Shown here one piece after another: positions 24,533 to 32,570 of a DNA stretch of 45,128 bases. Position 1 is the first letter of the stretch, and every line of letters starts with the position of its first letter. The stretch spans positions 1 through 45,128 of the forward strand of contig WTGU01000002.1 of NCBI GenBank assembly GCA_011523425.1, read 5' to 3'. The stretch comes from Alphaproteobacteria bacterium (GTDB lineage: Bacteria > Pseudomonadota > Alphaproteobacteria > UBA828). The notes beneath the pieces are model-generated. The model was not told where the DNA came from and did not search any database. It saw only the letters and a program-made list of their open reading frames with translations. The translations under genes were made by a program, and so were the position numbers.

Positions 24533-26614
24533 TCAGCTCAGATGCATGAGACAATTGTGATAGCGGTCGATCTCGATCTCCGAGCCCGGGATCACGTAGA
24601 TGGTGGTGTTCTTGCGCTCGACCACAACCGGGCCGGCCACACGCATCCCGGTGTCGAGCCTTGCGCCGTCCAGCACCTCGATATCCTGCCAGGCGCGTGT
24701 CTCCGGCAGGAACACCCTGCGGGTTCCCTTGACCGCAGACGCATAGTCGGCGCCGGCGCCTCGCTCGGATACGAGGATTTCGGGCTTGGGCTTGATGCCC
24801 TGCGCGATCACGCGCAGGTTCAGAATGTCGCACTGCTCGAGCTCGCCCACCATCGCCTCGCCGTAGGCACGGCTGTATTCGCTCTTGAAGGCTTGGTAGA
24901 TCGAGTCGTTGCCGCCGGCTTCGTCCAGCGGATTGGCCGGGCACGGGATAGTGATCTCCCAGAGCTGCCCGTGGATGCGCATGTCGAGTTCGTAGGTCAG
25001 CTCGATGCTCTCGCGGGCGATTCCGTCGCTCTGCACCAGGGTCAGCGCCTGCTCCGCCAGCGCGCCGAACGCCTGGTTCACCTCGGCGATGGGTGCGGGC
25101 AGTGCGTGATAGAAGGTCTGCGCCACATCCCTCTGCACGTCCGCGACGCAGGCGCCGAAGGCGCTGAACACCGCCGACGTCTCAGGGATCACGATCGAGC
25201 GGATGTTGAGCTCCCTGGCGATATTCGCGATGAGCAGCGGGCTGCACCCGCCGTAAGCGACCAGTGCGAATTCACGCGGGTCATAGCCCCGCTCGATGGT
25301 CACATTGCGCAAGGCGTTGCCCATGTTGGCGCTGATGGTGCGGTATATTCCGACCGCCGCCTCCGCCGTCTCGAGACCCATTGGCTCTGCCAGCCTGTCC
25401 GCGATGGCCCGGATCGCAGCGTCCTTGTCGAGCCTGATCGCGCCGCCGAGAAAGAACGCCGGGTCGATCAGCCCGAGCGCCACCGCCGCGTCTGTCACGG
25501 TCGGCTCGCTGCCGCCCTGGCCGTAGCACACCGGTCCCGGGCTCGCGCCGGCGCTCTGCGGGCCGACCCGCATCATGCCGCGATTGTCGATCCAGGCGAT
25601 CGAGCCCCCGCCCGCGCCGATCGCCGTGATGTCGAGGATCGGGAGGTTGGTCTGGAAGGGGCCGATCTGCGCACGGCTCACGGTGGTCGGCTCGCCCTGG
25701 TAGATCACCGAGACATCGAAGCTCGTTCCCCCCATGTCTGCCGTCAGGATATTCTTCGCGCCGATCGTCTTGCCGAGGTGGCTGGAGCTCACGATGCCGC
25801 CGGCCGGCCCCGAGACGGCGAGCGTCACCGGCTTAGTCCGCGCCTCCGCAGCCGAGAGCGAGCCGCCGTTGGATTGCATGACCAGCAGCCGCCCGTCGAA
25901 ACCCTGGTCCTCCAGGCGCCCCTCGACCTCCCCCATGTAGCGGGAGAAGCCGCGTCCCGAATAGGCGTTGAGGATGGTCGTGACCATCCGCTCGTATTCG
26001 CGGAAGACCGGGTTCACCTCGCTCGAGACGGAGACATAGACGTCCGGGTAGCGCGACTGGATCGCCTGTTTGATGCGCTGCTCGTGGGAGTCGTTCTTGA
26101 AGGCGAAGAGGCAGCAGATCGCGATGGCCTCGCACCCGCCTTCCTCCACCAGACGCGTGATCGCCGCCTCGGTGCCGTCGAGATCGAGGGGCACGACGAC
26201 GCGGCCGGCATAGTCGATCCGCTCGTCGACCTCGGCGATGCAGTCCCGCGTCACGATCTCGGGCCGGTCGATCTGGGTGTAGAAGTCCATCTCGTTGGTG
26301 CGCGGGCTGCGGCCGATGTTCAGGAGGTCGCGAAAGCCGCGGGTGGTGATGAAGCCCGTCTTGGCACCGCGCATTTCGGCCAGGATGTTGGTGATAATCG
26401 TGCTGCCGTGGGTGAGAATCCGGGTGCCGCCGAGGAGCGTTGCGCGTTCGACGCCCATTTCGCCCGAGACCACCCCGAGCGCGTCGAGCAGCCCCTCATG
26501 CAACCTGCCGGGCGTGGTGGCCGACTTGCCTTCCCAGTAGCTCTTGCCGTCGCTGACGAATACGTCGGTGAACGTTCCGCCGATATCGACGCCGATGTAG
26601 TAGGTGTCGTCCAT
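24533..26614 (-). CDS. hyuA: Hydantoinase/oxoprolinase A (HyuA) / acetone-carboxylase-type subunit
   Basis: 693 aa. ASKHA-type ATPase core: phosphate-1 motif VDIGGTFTDVFV (9-20), then ADMGGTSFDVSV and GAGGGSIAWID, matching the Hydant_A_N and Hydantoinase_A domains. Members are the ATP-using subunit of 5-oxoprolinase, N-methylhydantoinase or acetone/acetophenone carboxylases. It follows hyuB by 2 bp, so the two form a complex and are coupled. The substrate (cyclic amide or ketone) cannot be decided here. Confidence 0.92.
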   Translation of the reverse strand: MDDTYYIGVDIGGTFTDVFVSDGKSYWEGKSATTPGRLHEGLLDALGVVSGEMGVERATLLGGTRILTHGSTIITNILAEMRGAKTGFITTRGFRDLLNIGRSPRTNEMDFYTQIDRPEIVTRDCIAEVDERIDYAGRVVVPLDLDGTEAAITRLVEEGGCEAIAICCLFAFKNDSHEQRIKQAIQSRYPDVYVSVSSEVNPVFREYERMVTTILNAYSGRGFSRYMGEVEGRLEDQGFDGRLLVMQSNGGSLSAAEARTKPVTLAVSGPAGGIVSSSHLGKTIGAKNILTADMGGTSFDVSVIYQGEPTTVSRAQIGPFQTNLPILDITAIGAGGGSIAWIDNRGMMRVGPQSAGASPGPVCYGQGGSEPTVTDAAVALGLIDPAFFLGGAIRLDKDAAIRAIADRLAEPMGLETAEAAVGIYRTISANMGNALRNVTIERGYDPREFALVAYGGCSPLLIANIARELNIRSIVIPETSAVFSAFGACVADVQRDVAQTFYHALPAPIAEVNQAFGALAEQALTLVQSDGIARESIELTYELDMRIHGQLWEITIPCPANPLDEAGGNDSIYQAFKSEYSRAYGEAMVGELEQCDILNLRVIAQGIKPKPEILVSERGAGADYASAVKGTRRVFLPETRAWQDIEVLDGARLDTGMRVAGPVVVERKNTTIYVIPGSEIEIDRYHNCLMHLS

Positions 26615-26616
26615 CT

Positions 26617-28854
26617 CTAGCTGGCCTGCCGCCGGGCGTCGGCGGTGGCACGCTCGAAGTAGTGCGCGGGCCGGCAGTCGTGCTCGACGGGATCGCCCTC
26701 GATGGCGAGCTCAACCTCCAGCAGGACCCCGCTCACGGGACAAATGTACTCGCGGCTGATCAGTGACGGGTCGGCGCGAAGCCCGATCTCCACCACGCGA
26801 TCGGCCAGATAGCTCGCGTCGATCGGGCGCTCGATACGCGGCACCATCTCCTTCCAGTTCTTCTGCGCCGGGCCGATGATCGCCGCGGTCTCGGCGCACT
26901 GGAACATGAGGTTGCCGTCGTAGCGGCCGACATCGAGACCGGGGCTGTGGTGGAAGACGACCGCGTCCCTGCTGCCGATCTCGTAGTTGGCAGTGCTGCA
27001 GCCGCTCGCCTCGGCCTGGCGCCGTGACCGGATTCCCCCTCGCAGCGTCTCGGTTTCGACAGCATCGACCTCCCCGTTCTCATCGAGGGCAACACCGTAG
27101 ACCTCCCGCGCCTGCGTGCGATCGACCCACTCGTCCCGCACGTCCTTGGCGACTAGGTCCGGCGCGCGCGAGAGCGGATCGCCGAAGCCGCCGCCACCGA
27201 GATTGGCGACGTAGAAGACATCGCGGTTGCTCAGCACGGTCGTCTGGTCGTTCACCGACGTCACGGCATGCTCGCCGGGCAGGCCATCGAGAGACACAGG
27301 ATGTGGCTCGCCCTTCTCCAGCCGCTCCAGAACGTCGGAGTCCTTGACGTGGACGAAGGTGGAGCTCGAAACCAGCGGGGCGCCGAACATGCCGATGTGC
27401 GGCACGACGTGGCGCTGGTTGAAGAGGACCGTGTTCATTTCGGGCACGTCGTAGATGGACCAGCCGTATTCCAGCCCGAGGCCGCCCCGGTAGCGGCCGG
27501 GGCCGCCGGAATTGGCGCGCAGCTTCTTGAACTGGAAGAACAGCGGGAAGTTCATCTCGTTGAACTCGACGTCGGGAAGGTCCATGCCGCACTGCTGCGG
27601 GCAACCCGCCGCCGGGATGCCGTCGCGCGTGGAGAAGGCCGCACCGCCGCAGCCGCCGCCATCCATGTTGATGTAGATGTCGAATTTGCCTTCGCGGTTG
27701 ATGCCGTGGCAGAGGTGCAGCGCCCAGTTGTCGCCCCAGATGCCCATGGCCCGCTCCCGCCAGGGCGAGCCGCTGACCGCCAGCATCTTGTTGATTGCGG
27801 CCATGCAGGCTTCCTGAATCTTGAACGTCGCGTTCATGTGCCCGGCACCGATGGGTGCCGGCTTCTCGGCATTCACCAGCTTGCCCTTGTCGGCGACGAA
27901 GTGGATCGGCCTGATGAAGCCGTCGTTGAAGGGAATGTCGTAGCCGAACATCTGCAGGACGTTCACCAGAATGCCGCCGGAAAGCCCCGACGGACCGCAG
28001 TTGATGAAGCCGTCCGTCTGCGGATCGGACTTGTTGTAGTCGAAGGTCATCTCGTCGCCTTCGACGCGCAGCTCACAATGGACCTTCCAGAGCCCGTCCT
28101 CGTGACCGTTGTTCTCGATCCAGTCGGCGGCGCTGTAGACCCCGTCGGCTAGGTCCGAGATGCGCTGGCGCATGCTGACCTCGGAGAGATCGAGGATCTC
28201 GTCCTGCATCGCCTTGAACTCGTCCGTTCCGTAACTCGCCGCCAACTCGGAGATGCGCTTTCCGGCAACAATGTTGGAGGAAATCAGTCCCTTGAAATCC
28301 AGGCCGACCCGCTCCGGCATGCGGATGTTGTTCATCAGCAACATCCACATGCTGCGGTCGATCACGCCCTTGCGCATGACCTTGACCGGCGGCAGCAGCA
28401 GCGCCTCGGCGAAGCACTCGGTGGCGTCGCAGTTCCAGCCGCCCGCGACGCCGCCGCCGACATCGATCTGATGCGATGCGCAGGCCGACCAGGCGACGAT
28501 GCCGCCATCGTGGAAGTGCGGCTGGAACACGCAGACGTCGCCGGGGTGAATGCCGCCGCCGTAGCAGGGATCGTTGGCGATGAAGACGTCGCCGTCGTCG
28601 ATCTCGTCCAGCGGAAAGTCCCGGAGGATCGTCTGGATGCCCTCCCAGTTCGACGAGGCGTGGTAGAGAATGTAGCCGGAGAACGCCAGTTGGCGACCGC
28701 GATAGTCGAAGAGCGAAGTCGAGAAATCCTTCGTCTCGGTGGTGGTGGGCGAGCTCGACGTCTTGATCAACGTGGTCGCCATCTCCTGCACGATGCTGTC
28801 CAGCCGGCTCCGGCAGATTTCCAGCGTGAAGGGGTCTGTCTTGCGCGCAGTCAT
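26617..28854 (-). CDS. hyuB: Hydantoinase/oxoprolinase B (HyuB) with C-terminal acetone-carboxylase-gamma-like extension
   Basis: 745 aa from ATG 28854, with GGAGAGAG upstream. The Hydantoinase_B domain covers about 1-560 (SRLDSIVQEMATTLIKTSSS, IANDPCYGGGIHPGD, GGPGRYRGGLGLEYGW, GGGGFGDPLSRAP). The last 120 residues (RIERPIDASYLADRVVEIGL ... REYICPVSGVLLEVELAIEG) are not part of ordinary HyuB and resemble the small gamma subunit of acetone/acetophenone carboxylase, though only one of its cysteine pair is kept. This fusion points to a carboxylase-type reaction (ATP- and bicarbonate-dependent) rather than simple hydantoin hydrolysis; that is inference. First gene of the hyuB-hyuA-adh-adh operon. 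Confidence 0.88.
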   Translation of the reverse strand: MTARKTDPFTLEICRSRLDSIVQEMATTLIKTSSSPTTTETKDFSTSLFDYRGRQLAFSGYILYHASSNWEGIQTILRDFPLDEIDDGDVFIANDPCYGGGIHPGDVCVFQPHFHDGGIVAWSACASHQIDVGGGVAGGWNCDATECFAEALLLPPVKVMRKGVIDRSMWMLLMNNIRMPERVGLDFKGLISSNIVAGKRISELAASYGTDEFKAMQDEILDLSEVSMRQRISDLADGVYSAADWIENNGHEDGLWKVHCELRVEGDEMTFDYNKSDPQTDGFINCGPSGLSGGILVNVLQMFGYDIPFNDGFIRPIHFVADKGKLVNAEKPAPIGAGHMNATFKIQEACMAAINKMLAVSGSPWRERAMGIWGDNWALHLCHGINREGKFDIYINMDGGGCGGAAFSTRDGIPAAGCPQQCGMDLPDVEFNEMNFPLFFQFKKLRANSGGPGRYRGGLGLEYGWSIYDVPEMNTVLFNQRHVVPHIGMFGAPLVSSSTFVHVKDSDVLERLEKGEPHPVSLDGLPGEHAVTSVNDQTTVLSNRDVFYVANLGGGGFGDPLSRAPDLVAKDVRDEWVDRTQAREVYGVALDENGEVDAVETETLRGGIRSRRQAEASGCSTANYEIGSRDAVVFHHSPGLDVGRYDGNLMFQCAETAAIIGPAQKNWKEMVPRIERPIDASYLADRVVEIGLRADPSLISREYICPVSGVLLEVELAIEGDPVEHDCRPAHYFERATADARRQAS

Positions 28855-29976
28855 GTCGTCTCTCTCCGATCCGCGGTAAAGCGCCCGCCCGAACCGTCGG
28901 TCACGCCCGATCCAACAGGCTAAGGGAGAGCCGAGCAAGATGTCATCGTGGAATCCACTGACAATCTTCCGCTCTCATTCGCGGGCAGTGGGGGTTGCGG
29001 TACGGATGCGTGCGCCGAGCGGCGGTGAGCCTCCCCCATCGAACTGGTCCACCCTTAGGTTATGGAAAGAGGAGGGCCGACGAGGGCACGGCGGCGCCGA
29101 GAGTCTCCTGACGTAAAGCGCAGGGTCGTGCAGCCCCGCCGGGGGGCACCGCCCGAGGGTGTCGGAGGCGCCGGCTCCACCTTGGCGTGTAGGGCCGATA
29201 CCTCGATCCCGTCTCTCCATATCTCTCTATGTCTCGCCATATCTCAGCAATTGCCCTATATGGTGGTCATTACGACCCGACTTCCGGGTGTGTACACTCG
29301 CCGCCCGTGCACGGCCCCGCAGGGAGGGGGGGGAGCCCTTCGGCGAACGGGGGTCCCTCTTCTTGCGGGTCGGCACAGACTCCAGCCCAATTTTGCGACA
29401 ATCGGGGGGACAAAACCCCTCCCGAAACCCGAATTGGCCCCAGAAGGCCGCTGGAGCCCCGTCGGCGCGCGACAGGCTCTGGGTGTCTCCGACAGCCGCT
29501 TTGCGCGATCTGCCCACGGTTCCGGCCGCCCTGCGGGCCATCTTCCGCGCCGCGCCCCCTGGGGCCCCACCCGCAGGCAACCGCCAAGCGACCGAAACCC
29601 GCCCGAGCGCAGCCCCGATTCCACCGCGTGTGAGCGATCCCCCGCATTTCGGCCCTGGTACCCCTCCCATTCCCTGCACGATCCCCTGCATGATCCCGCC
29701 CTGAACCCGCCTCGCGGGCCAGAGCGCGCCGAAAGCCGGCCGAGGGGGCCGGAATCAGGGCGGAGGGCGGGATTGCACACGCGCCAGCGCTGGGGAGCGC
29801 CGAAATCTCCGGCCCGATCCCCGCCTATCCACCCGCACGGCGCGCGCGATGCGTTTTGCATCAGCGGTTTAGCCAGCCGCGTGGCCGCAAACCGATCCCC
29901 CCGCGTGCCTCGCGCGCTTCGCGGCCGGCGGAGTATACTTCGGCCGGAGCAGGCGGCAGTCGTGAGGGGGTGTTTC
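28855..29976. other. 1.1-kb GC-rich intergenic region, no convincing gene
   Basis: Holds the promoter of the hydantoinase operon at its left end and that of the 197-aa gene at its right end. Long open frames exist on both strands, but they overlap one another, are Pro/Arg/Gly-rich and lack ribosome sites, as expected for very GC-rich DNA. A CCATATCTC repeat cluster lies at 29217-29263. No tRNA or IS was recognised. Confidence 0.5.
29217..29263. promoter_or_regulatory. Paired CCATATCTC direct repeats plus inverted half-site
   Basis: CCATATCTC occurs at 29217-29225 and 29237-29245, exactly 20 bp (two helical turns) apart. An inverted ATATGG follows at 29258-29263. Helical phasing suggests a protein-binding array, such as an operator or iteron-like site. 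It lies in an otherwise empty region. Confidence 0.4.
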
Positions 29977-30570
29977 ATGGGCCGGGAAGAGCCCTGGTCC
30001 CCGCCGGAGCGGGGATCGCGCGAGGATCGCGCGTTGCAATGGCTCGCGTTGGCCGAGCCGCCGCGCGGGATCGTGGTGCCGCCCGCCCTGTGGAAAGCGA
30101 CGGCGCGGGTCTCGGGGATGAAGGTTCCCGCGATCAAGCGGCTGGCGCGGCGCGCGGCTGCCGGCGGCGATCCCCGCGTCGCGTGGCTCGCGGCGCACTT
30201 GGAACGGCTCGGTCGGCGGACGCCACGGGGGCCGGGCGATCTCCGCCGCGTCCGGCAAGCGGACTGGCTGCGGCGGCGAGGCCTGACGTGGCGGCGGGTC
30301 GCGATCGCCTGCGGCTACTCGGTGCGGGACAGCGGGGCCGACGCCCGCCGAGCGGTGAAGCTCTACCGGGAGCAGCTGGAGAACGGCGGCACGCTTCCCA
30401 GGGCGCGCAAGGCCTACCAGCTCCGGGCGAACGGCGAGACGTGGCCGCAGATCGCGCGCCGGGTCGGCTACCGGAGCGGCCGCGCGGCGATGGGCATGTC
30501 GCGCCGCTACGCGGCGCGGGCGGGGCTGCCCTGGCCGGTGCCCGTGTGCGACGCGGCGAGCGCAGATTGA
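29977..30570 (+). CDS. Hypothetical basic protein with two helix-turn-helix-like segments
   Basis: 197 aa from ATG 29977, supported by GAGGGGG just upstream; the same frame stays open back to 29062 without a better start. Strongly Arg-rich. Two similar segments look like helix-turn-helix units: RRGLTWRRVAIACGYSVRDS (near residue 95) and RANGETWPQIARRVGYRSG (near residue 150). No catalytic motif. DNA binding is likely from charge and motif; a role in element regulation or replication is only inferred from the neighbouring primase and excisionase genes. Confidence 0.6.
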   Translation: MGREEPWSPPERGSREDRALQWLALAEPPRGIVVPPALWKATARVSGMKVPAIKRLARRAAAGGDPRVAWLAAHLERLGRRTPRGPGDLRRVRQADWLRRRGLTWRRVAIACGYSVRDSGADARRAVKLYREQLENGGTLPRARKAYQLRANGETWPQIARRVGYRSGRAAMGMSRRYAARAGLPWPVPVCDAASAD

Positions 30571-30597
30571 CGTCGATTGGCGCGATTTGACGTCGAT
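30567..30597 (+). repeat. Two 11-bp direct repeats TTGACGTCGAT, 20-bp period
   Basis: Exact copies at 30567-30577 and 30587-30597, each holding the palindrome GACGTC. They straddle the stop of the 197-aa gene. Two-turn spacing suggests a binding array; possibly iterons near the primase gene. Confidence 0.5.
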
Positions 30598-30663
30598 GGG
30601 TGCAAACTGTTGCAGATAGAGTATCAAGATCAACCATCGAGAAAACAACACACAACAGTGATT

Positions 30664-30872
30664 GGTTCGTGCAACACTCCGGGTCGTCTGGCGCCGCTAT
30701 CCGCATCAATCGCGACCGTCGACGGGCGCGTCATTCATTCAGACGGTGAAAGGTTCGTGCAACACTCCGGGTCGTCCGGCGCCGCTATCCGCATCAATCG
30801 CGACCGTCGACGGGCGCGTCATTCTCGCTCGGTGAAAGGTTGGCGCAACACTCCTCGTCGCACGATGCGCAT
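30664..30872 (-). repeat. Tandem repeat of about 88 bp overlapping the primase gene 3' end
   Basis: A 73-bp block at 30664-30736 recurs at 30752-30824 with one mismatch. A third, diverged copy (GGTTGGCGCAACACTCC...) starts at 30838 and continues into the primase gene, where it encodes the C-terminal tail (VMRIVRRGVLRQPF). The arrangement suggests the gene's last segment was duplicated twice downstream of its stop. The 93 bp before it hold no gene. Confidence 0.8.
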
Positions 30873-31805
30873 GACTGTGGACGGGGACAGACCGTATTCC
30901 TCGGCGATGCTACGCATGGACTGTCCGGCCTCGACGGCCTCGACAATTGCCCTATCACGCCTGCGTGTCGCTGCGCGCCGCACCCGCCCGGACTTGAGCC
31001 CCCTGCGGCGTTGGGCCTCAGGGGTATGGTCCATGGAGTGACCACCGGCCCAGGTCCAAGATGAAACCGACCGAGCGATCTTGCTAACCTCTTTTGCCGC
31101 GAGAGGAACTGGAAAGCTCTCGTTCAACTGGCTCGCTATCCTGCTCACCCGGTCTGCCCAAGCGTCAAAGTCCGCGCCCTCGTCCTGCGCATAGGCCCAA
31201 AAGCGAACGTGACCGAAGAGGGCGTTATTGCGCCCGCCCGGGAACACTGTTGCCAGGTCGAGCAAATCATCCGGCGTCCTTATCTTGAAGGTGCGCGACG
31301 CCTCGACAGGGAGCTTATGGGGCGCCTCTTCAGGGGCTGTGTGCGGCGCCTCAACACCCATCGCCTCGAATAGATCAGCGGGGAACGGCGCCGAACCGGG
31401 TGGCGTGAGCCGCAAGGCGCTCGCCAGACGCTCCGCACCGCCTTCATAGAGCCGCAGATTTCCGCGCGCAGACCGGACCTCACCTCGGCACCCGAACGCC
31501 TGCCACTCCTGGTTACGGCGTGGTGTGTCGTCTTGGTAGTACGCATGGGCACCGCCGCGCGGTGACGGGACTGTCACCAGGGGCGGCTTTGCCTCAATGA
31601 GTTTGCCAAAGTCGCCATGGTCGATGTCAAGAGCTGACGTGCCAACGCTGTAGGGGATCAGACCGATCTCCGGCCCGTGCTTGAGGACTGACTCCAGATT
31701 TGGTCGTCGGCGTTGCCAGCCTCGCTGGAACGCCTCCTTGCCACGGCACAAGACGAAATGCGCGCCCCTGTCGTACAGGTATGCGACGGCCTCAAGCCTG
31801 ACCAT
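30819..31805 (-). CDS. Prim-pol / PriCT-1 replication primase with C-terminal helix-turn-helix
   Basis: 328 aa. The N-terminal prim-pol domain shows ALDIDHGD with D60 and D62, then SPRGGAHAYYQ (81-91) and GEVRSARGNLRLY. A PriCT-1 domain (about 190-255) reads GGRNNALFGHVRFWAY ... PLAAKEVSKIARSVSSW. The tail has an HTH (QSMRSIAEEYGLSPSTVMRI, about 294-313). Such proteins prime replication of plasmids, satellites and integrative elements. ATG 31805 has a weak ribosome site, so coupling to the upstream excisionase-like gene (31 bp away) is likely. The stop codon coincides with the boundary of the 88-bp repeats. Confidence 0.82.
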   Translation of the reverse strand: MVRLEAVAYLYDRGAHFVLCRGKEAFQRGWQRRRPNLESVLKHGPEIGLIPYSVGTSALDIDHGDFGKLIEAKPPLVTVPSPRGGAHAYYQDDTPRRNQEWQAFGCRGEVRSARGNLRLYEGGAERLASALRLTPPGSAPFPADLFEAMGVEAPHTAPEEAPHKLPVEASRTFKIRTPDDLLDLATVFPGGRNNALFGHVRFWAYAQDEGADFDAWADRVSRIASQLNESFPVPLAAKEVSKIARSVSSWTWAGGHSMDHTPEAQRRRGLKSGRVRRAATRRRDRAIVEAVEAGQSMRSIAEEYGLSPSTVMRIVRRGVLRQPFTERE

Positions 31806-31836
31806 TGGCCGGCTCGCGCCAGGGGCCGGTTCACGC

Positions 31837-32037
31837 TCAGGCTGCTTGGTCCTTGGGCTGAATCGTTCGGGTCGCCAGCCATCTGTTCAGCTCGCGGCCG
31901 CAGTAGGCCACTCGGCTGCCGAGCTTCACATAGCTTGGCCCCCTGCCCTCGGACCGCCAATGCGACAATGTCGAATAGCTACCGAGCACCTTGAGTGCTG
32001 GATCGTCGGTGAGATAGATCTTGTCGTTGTCGAACAT
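31837..32037 (-). CDS. AlpA/MerR-type helix-turn-helix protein, probable excisionase
   Basis: 66 aa from ATG 32037 with AAGGAG upstream. Contains the compact winged-HTH seen in AlpA/Xis proteins: LGSYSTLSHWRSEGRGPSYV and KLGSRVAYCGRELNRWLATR. In P4-type islands this protein activates or assists integrase-mediated excision. It lies directly upstream of the primase on the same strand; the integrase is 3 kb further right, also on the minus strand. Confidence 0.8.
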   Translation of the reverse strand: MFDNDKIYLTDDPALKVLGSYSTLSHWRSEGRGPSYVKLGSRVAYCGRELNRWLATRTIQPKDQAA

Positions 32038-32089
32038 GTCCCGCTCCTTCCTGGGGTAGCGGGACGATGCATCTGCTTGTGACGGATGC

Positions 32090-32431
32090 CTACGTGCAAT
32101 AAATGCGGCTATTTGTTTCCGAGCTTGGCTCTCGCTCCGAACGCTCCCAGTCGCGGATGATCTTGGAAACTGCATCTGGCTTTGTACAAATCAAATCGCC
32201 GATCTTTCGTTGAGCCTCTCCCACCGTATATCCCATACGCATTATCAATATTTTGTAGAATACATATATAGCATACTTTTCCCTTTTACTTCGGCGTGGA
32301 CGACCTCGCGCTCTCTTTTCCTGTATTCGCCCAGCCATAACCTCCACCGCGTATAGGGCCAATTCGTCCGGAATCTCTTCGCCGCACTCCAGAATACGTT
32401 CGCTCAGCTCCCCCAAGACTGCCTGTGCCAA
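32090..32431 (-). CDS. Hypothetical protein with basic central region
   Basis: 113 aa from a TTG at 32431. The frame stays open about 60 bp further upstream (ARYIIPNIEAARSLDPSAEP) without ATG or GTG, so the true start may be a rare codon or the start has been lost. Contains a basic stretch (KRARGRPRRSKREK) and a helical segment (TVGEAQRKIGDLICTKPDAV) that could be an HTH. Lower G+C than its neighbours. Probably the first gene of the unit with the excisionase and primase. Function unknown. Confidence 0.5.
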   Translation of the reverse strand: MAQAVLGELSERILECGEEIPDELALYAVEVMAGRIQEKRARGRPRRSKREKYAIYVFYKILIMRMGYTVGEAQRKIGDLICTKPDAVSKIIRDWERSEREPSSETNSRIYCT

Positions 32432-32570
32432 CTGAGGCTCGGCGGATGGGTCGAGGCTACGAGCAGCCTCAATATTGGGGATTATATATCTAGCTATCCC
32501 TCACCCGCCGACCCCTATCACGCTAGCAAAATCTGCCGAGCGTTCAAGACGTTGGAGCTTGCAGACGGTC

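Noticed and set aside
24503-26620. 705-codon plus-strand open frame opposite hyuA
   Set aside because: Antisense shadow with no motif and abundant His/Arg/Asp; hyuA on the other strand has clear domains.
29227-29870. Overlapping open frames on both strands in the 1.1-kb gap
   Set aside because: Pro/Arg/Gly-rich, mutually overlapping, no ribosome sites and no recognisable domains.
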